13,539 nucleotides of DNA, from positions 1 through 13,539 of the forward strand of contig CBFHSX010000040.1 of assembly GCA_965658615.1 (NCBI GenBank), given 5' to 3'. The notes under the pieces were generated by a model. That model made no database searches, was not told where the DNA came from, and saw nothing but the letters and a program-made list of their open reading frames with translations. Positions 12,468 through 13,539 of the stretch are shown here, piece by piece (position 1 is the first letter of the stretch; every line of letters starts with the position of its first letter). This DNA is from UBA8337 sp965658615 (lineage in GTDB: Bacteria; Pseudomonadota; Alphaproteobacteria; RS24). The translations under genes were made by a program, and so were the position numbers.

Positions 12468-12740
12468 ATGAACAAAAACGATCTGATTAGCGAAGTTGCA
12501 GAAGCCGCTGGCCTGTCAAAAGCAGACGCCACAAAAGCTGTTGATGCAGTGTTTGACAATATTGCCGGCGCGCTCGGTAAAGGCGGCGAAGTTCGCCTTG
12601 TCGGTTTCGGTACTTTCTCAGTATCGCACCGCAAAGCCACAACCGGCCGCAACCCGCGCACCGGTGAGGCGATTCAAATCAAAGCTTCCAACCAGCCGAA
12701 ATTCAAGGCCGGTAAAGCTCTGAAAGACGCCGTAAACTAA
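12468..12740 (+). CDS. hupB: DNA-binding protein HU
   Basis: Small nucleoid protein that bends and compacts DNA as a dimer. 90 residues, the standard HU length. It begins MNKNDLISEVAEAAGLSKADATKAVDAVF, a helix-turn-helix dimerisation part. The HU/IHF signature region VGFGTFSVSHRKATTGRNPRTG is at 45-66, with the DNA-intercalating Pro63 in RNP, and the C-terminus is the usual FKAGKALKDAVN. The sequence favours HU over IHF subunits. The start has a strong AGGAGG. The gene ends in a very strong terminator and stands in its usual place after lon. There is no basic tail here, unlike the trigger factor encoded upstream. Confidence 0.97.
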   Translation: MNKNDLISEVAEAAGLSKADATKAVDAVFDNIAGALGKGGEVRLVGFGTFSVSHRKATTGRNPRTGEAIQIKASNQPKFKAGKALKDAVN

Positions 12741-12760
12741 GCGTCTTATTTATCGGAAAG

Positions 12761-12801
12761 CATCGGCTGTTCTTTTTTTCGAACAGCCGATGTTTTTTTT
12801 T
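12761..12801 (+). terminator. Strong Rho-independent terminator of hup
   Basis: CATCGGCTGTTC (12761-12772) pairs perfectly with GAACAGCCGATG (12781-12792) around an 8-nt T-rich loop. Nine T (12793-12801) follow. It lies 20 bp after the hup stop. Confidence 0.96.
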
Positions 12802-12839
12802 GCTTTTTTGTAGGTGATGCGTTAAACGCTTCACTCGTG

Positions 12840-12915
12840 GGGCGGTTAGCTCAGCTGGGAGAGCATCTCGTTTACACCGAGAGGGTCGGCGGTTCGATCC
12901 CGTCACCGCCCACCA
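12840..12915 (+). tRNA. tRNA-Val (anticodon UAC)
   Basis: 76 nt with encoded CCA. Acceptor GGGCGGT/ACCGCCC pairs fully. The anticodon stem TCTCG/CGAGA encloses TTTACAC, giving anticodon UAC for Val. The D-arm (GCTC...GAGC) and the T-loop TTCGATC are intact. Confidence 0.97.
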
Positions 12916-12956
12916 TTCCTTTCGTCGGTTTCCGACGCTTTATCCGGCCATTTGGC

Positions 12957-12985
12957 TTGACAGAGGTTAAGACGCACCGTAAGGA
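12957..12985 (+). promoter_or_regulatory. Candidate promoter of tRNA-Asp
   Basis: A perfect -35 TTGACA stands at 12957-12962, with TAAGGA 17 nt later at 12980-12985 as a poor -10. A start near 12992 would give a short leader before the tRNA. Co-transcription with tRNA-Val is the alternative, as no terminator lies between the two. Confidence 0.35.
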
Positions 12986-12999
12986 ATGCACACACCTAA

Positions 13000-13077
<78 letters not shown>

Positions 13078-13122
13078 CTTTCTCGAGAAAATTGATATTC
13101 GGGTCACACTACCCACAGAAAA

Positions 13123-13138
13123 CAGCGCCGTCGCGCTG
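13123..13138 (+). other. GC-rich stem-loop downstream of tRNA-Asp
   Basis: CAGCGC (13123-13128) pairs with GCGCTG (13133-13138) around the tetraloop CGTC. There is no T-run. It may mark the 3' end of the tRNA transcript or be leader structure of the next gene. Confidence 0.35.
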
Positions 13139-13155
13139 CGAGCCTTGCCGAGAAT

Positions 13156-13181
13156 CACAATAGCTTTGTAAAGCTGTTGTG
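13156..13181 (+). promoter_or_regulatory. Leader stem-loop directly before a Shine-Dalgarno
   Basis: CACAATAGCTT (13156-13166) pairs with AAGCTGTTGTG (13171-13181) over 11 bp, with one G-U, around a UGUA tetraloop. The Shine-Dalgarno GAGGT of the next gene starts 2 nt later at 13183. It could be a translational control element or, as DNA, an operator. Confidence 0.5.
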
Positions 13182-13193
13182 TGAGGTAAAGCG

Positions 13194-13539
13194 GTGAAGT
13201 ATCTGCGTCCCACTAGAGGTACAATTTTGCGTCAATTCCTGGCCGGGTTGGCTATCGGTGTTTTATTGTCTGCCGTGCCGACCTCGCCCGCGCGCGCGCA
13301 GATCACCACGACCTTTAGTGTTGGCTATTGTGTCGACGACACTGACGATAACGGCATTTTCGACTTTTCCGAATTGGCTGCGGCGTTTCCCGGATCAGCC
13401 ATCGGCGCGCCAACGGCTCTGGATCCCAATTTTGATGCTACCGTTGCCACCTATAGTATTGTTCAGACGTTAATTGACTCGAGTGGTGCGGTTGATAACA
13501 CGCGCTATGAATATGCGAATCCACAGCTTTATCGGGCAC
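13194..13539 (+). CDS. Exported protein with an EF-hand-like loop, function unknown (3' end off window)
   Basis: An open frame from GTG 13194 runs to the right edge, giving 115 complete residues. The start has GAGGT 6 nt upstream. Residues 1-35 form a Sec-type signal peptide: a basic start (KYLRPTRGTILR), a hydrophobic stretch (FLAGLAIGVLLSAV) and an ARA-Q cleavage site after Ala35. The mature part opens with ITTTFSVGYCVDD. Residues 49-60 (DTDDNGIFDFSE) match the 12-position EF-hand loop, with acidic or Asn ligands at positions 1, 3, 5 and 9 and Glu at 12. I do not recognise the family; the acidic, Thr/Ala-rich sequence fits a surface or periplasmic protein. Function is unknown. The plus-strand gene follows the tRNA pair after a structured leader. 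Confidence 0.75.
   Translation, partial: MKYLRPTRGTILRQFLAGLAIGVLLSAVPTSPARAQITTTFSVGYCVDDTDDNGIFDFSELAAAFPGSAIGAPTALDPNFDATVATYSIVQTLIDSSGAVDNTRYEYANPQLYRA

Noticed and set aside
13079..13090. 12-bp palindrome TTTCTCGAGAAA as a tRNA terminator
   Set aside because: It has no loop or T-run, and a palindrome of this size without spacing does not make a stable terminator hairpin.

Overview
The window looks like chromosomal DNA from an alphaproteobacterium. The main reasons are the core order tig-clpP-clpX-lon-hup, a glnB-glnA operon behind a textbook sigma-54 promoter, and a perfect CtrA-type box (TTAA-N7-TTAAC) between clpX and lon. I cannot fix the genus. No insertion sequence, prophage, integrase or CRISPR array is visible. 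Several genes begin inside longer open frames; the starts given here are chosen from Shine-Dalgarno spacing and family N-termini.

Layout. 1-912 (minus): 5' part of an RTX calcium-binding, probably type I secreted protein that runs off the left edge. 1071-1107: glnA terminator. 1162-2945 (minus): glnB-glnA nitrogen-assimilation operon, with a sigma-54 promoter at 2981-2996. 3203-5355 (plus): a thiolase-like protein without recognisable catalytic motifs, coupled by a TAATG overlap to a histidine-phosphatase-superfamily protein. 5390-5725 (minus): a DUF1330-type small protein. 5882-5966: tRNA-Leu(UAG), directly followed by tig. 6012-12740 (plus): protein quality-control block of trigger factor, ClpP, ClpX, Lon and HU. 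12840-13077: tRNA-Val(UAC) and tRNA-Asp(GUC). 13194-13539 (plus): 5' part of a signal-peptide-bearing protein with an EF-hand-like loop, cut by the right edge.

How the parts work together. GlnB senses 2-oxoglutarate and nitrogen status, and GlnA carries the adenylylation tyrosine through which such signalling acts. Trigger factor folds nascent chains, while ClpXP and Lon degrade proteins. clpP and lon are each preceded by the same promoter-like element, TTG-N17-CCCCACATKATA, which suggests shared heat-shock (RpoH-type) control.

Most unusual content: (1) the 303-bp clpX-lon gap, with a CtrA box, four 21-bp tandem repeats that form a possible 32-residue ORF of DEGRAYV heptads, and a promoter-like element overlapping an inverted repeat; (2) a 55-residue histone-H1-like Lys/Ala/Pro tail on trigger factor, with an in-frame A7 slippery run; (3) the thiolase-like protein lacking the usual nucleophile; (4) a stem-loop directly before the Shine-Dalgarno sequence of the exported EF-hand protein.
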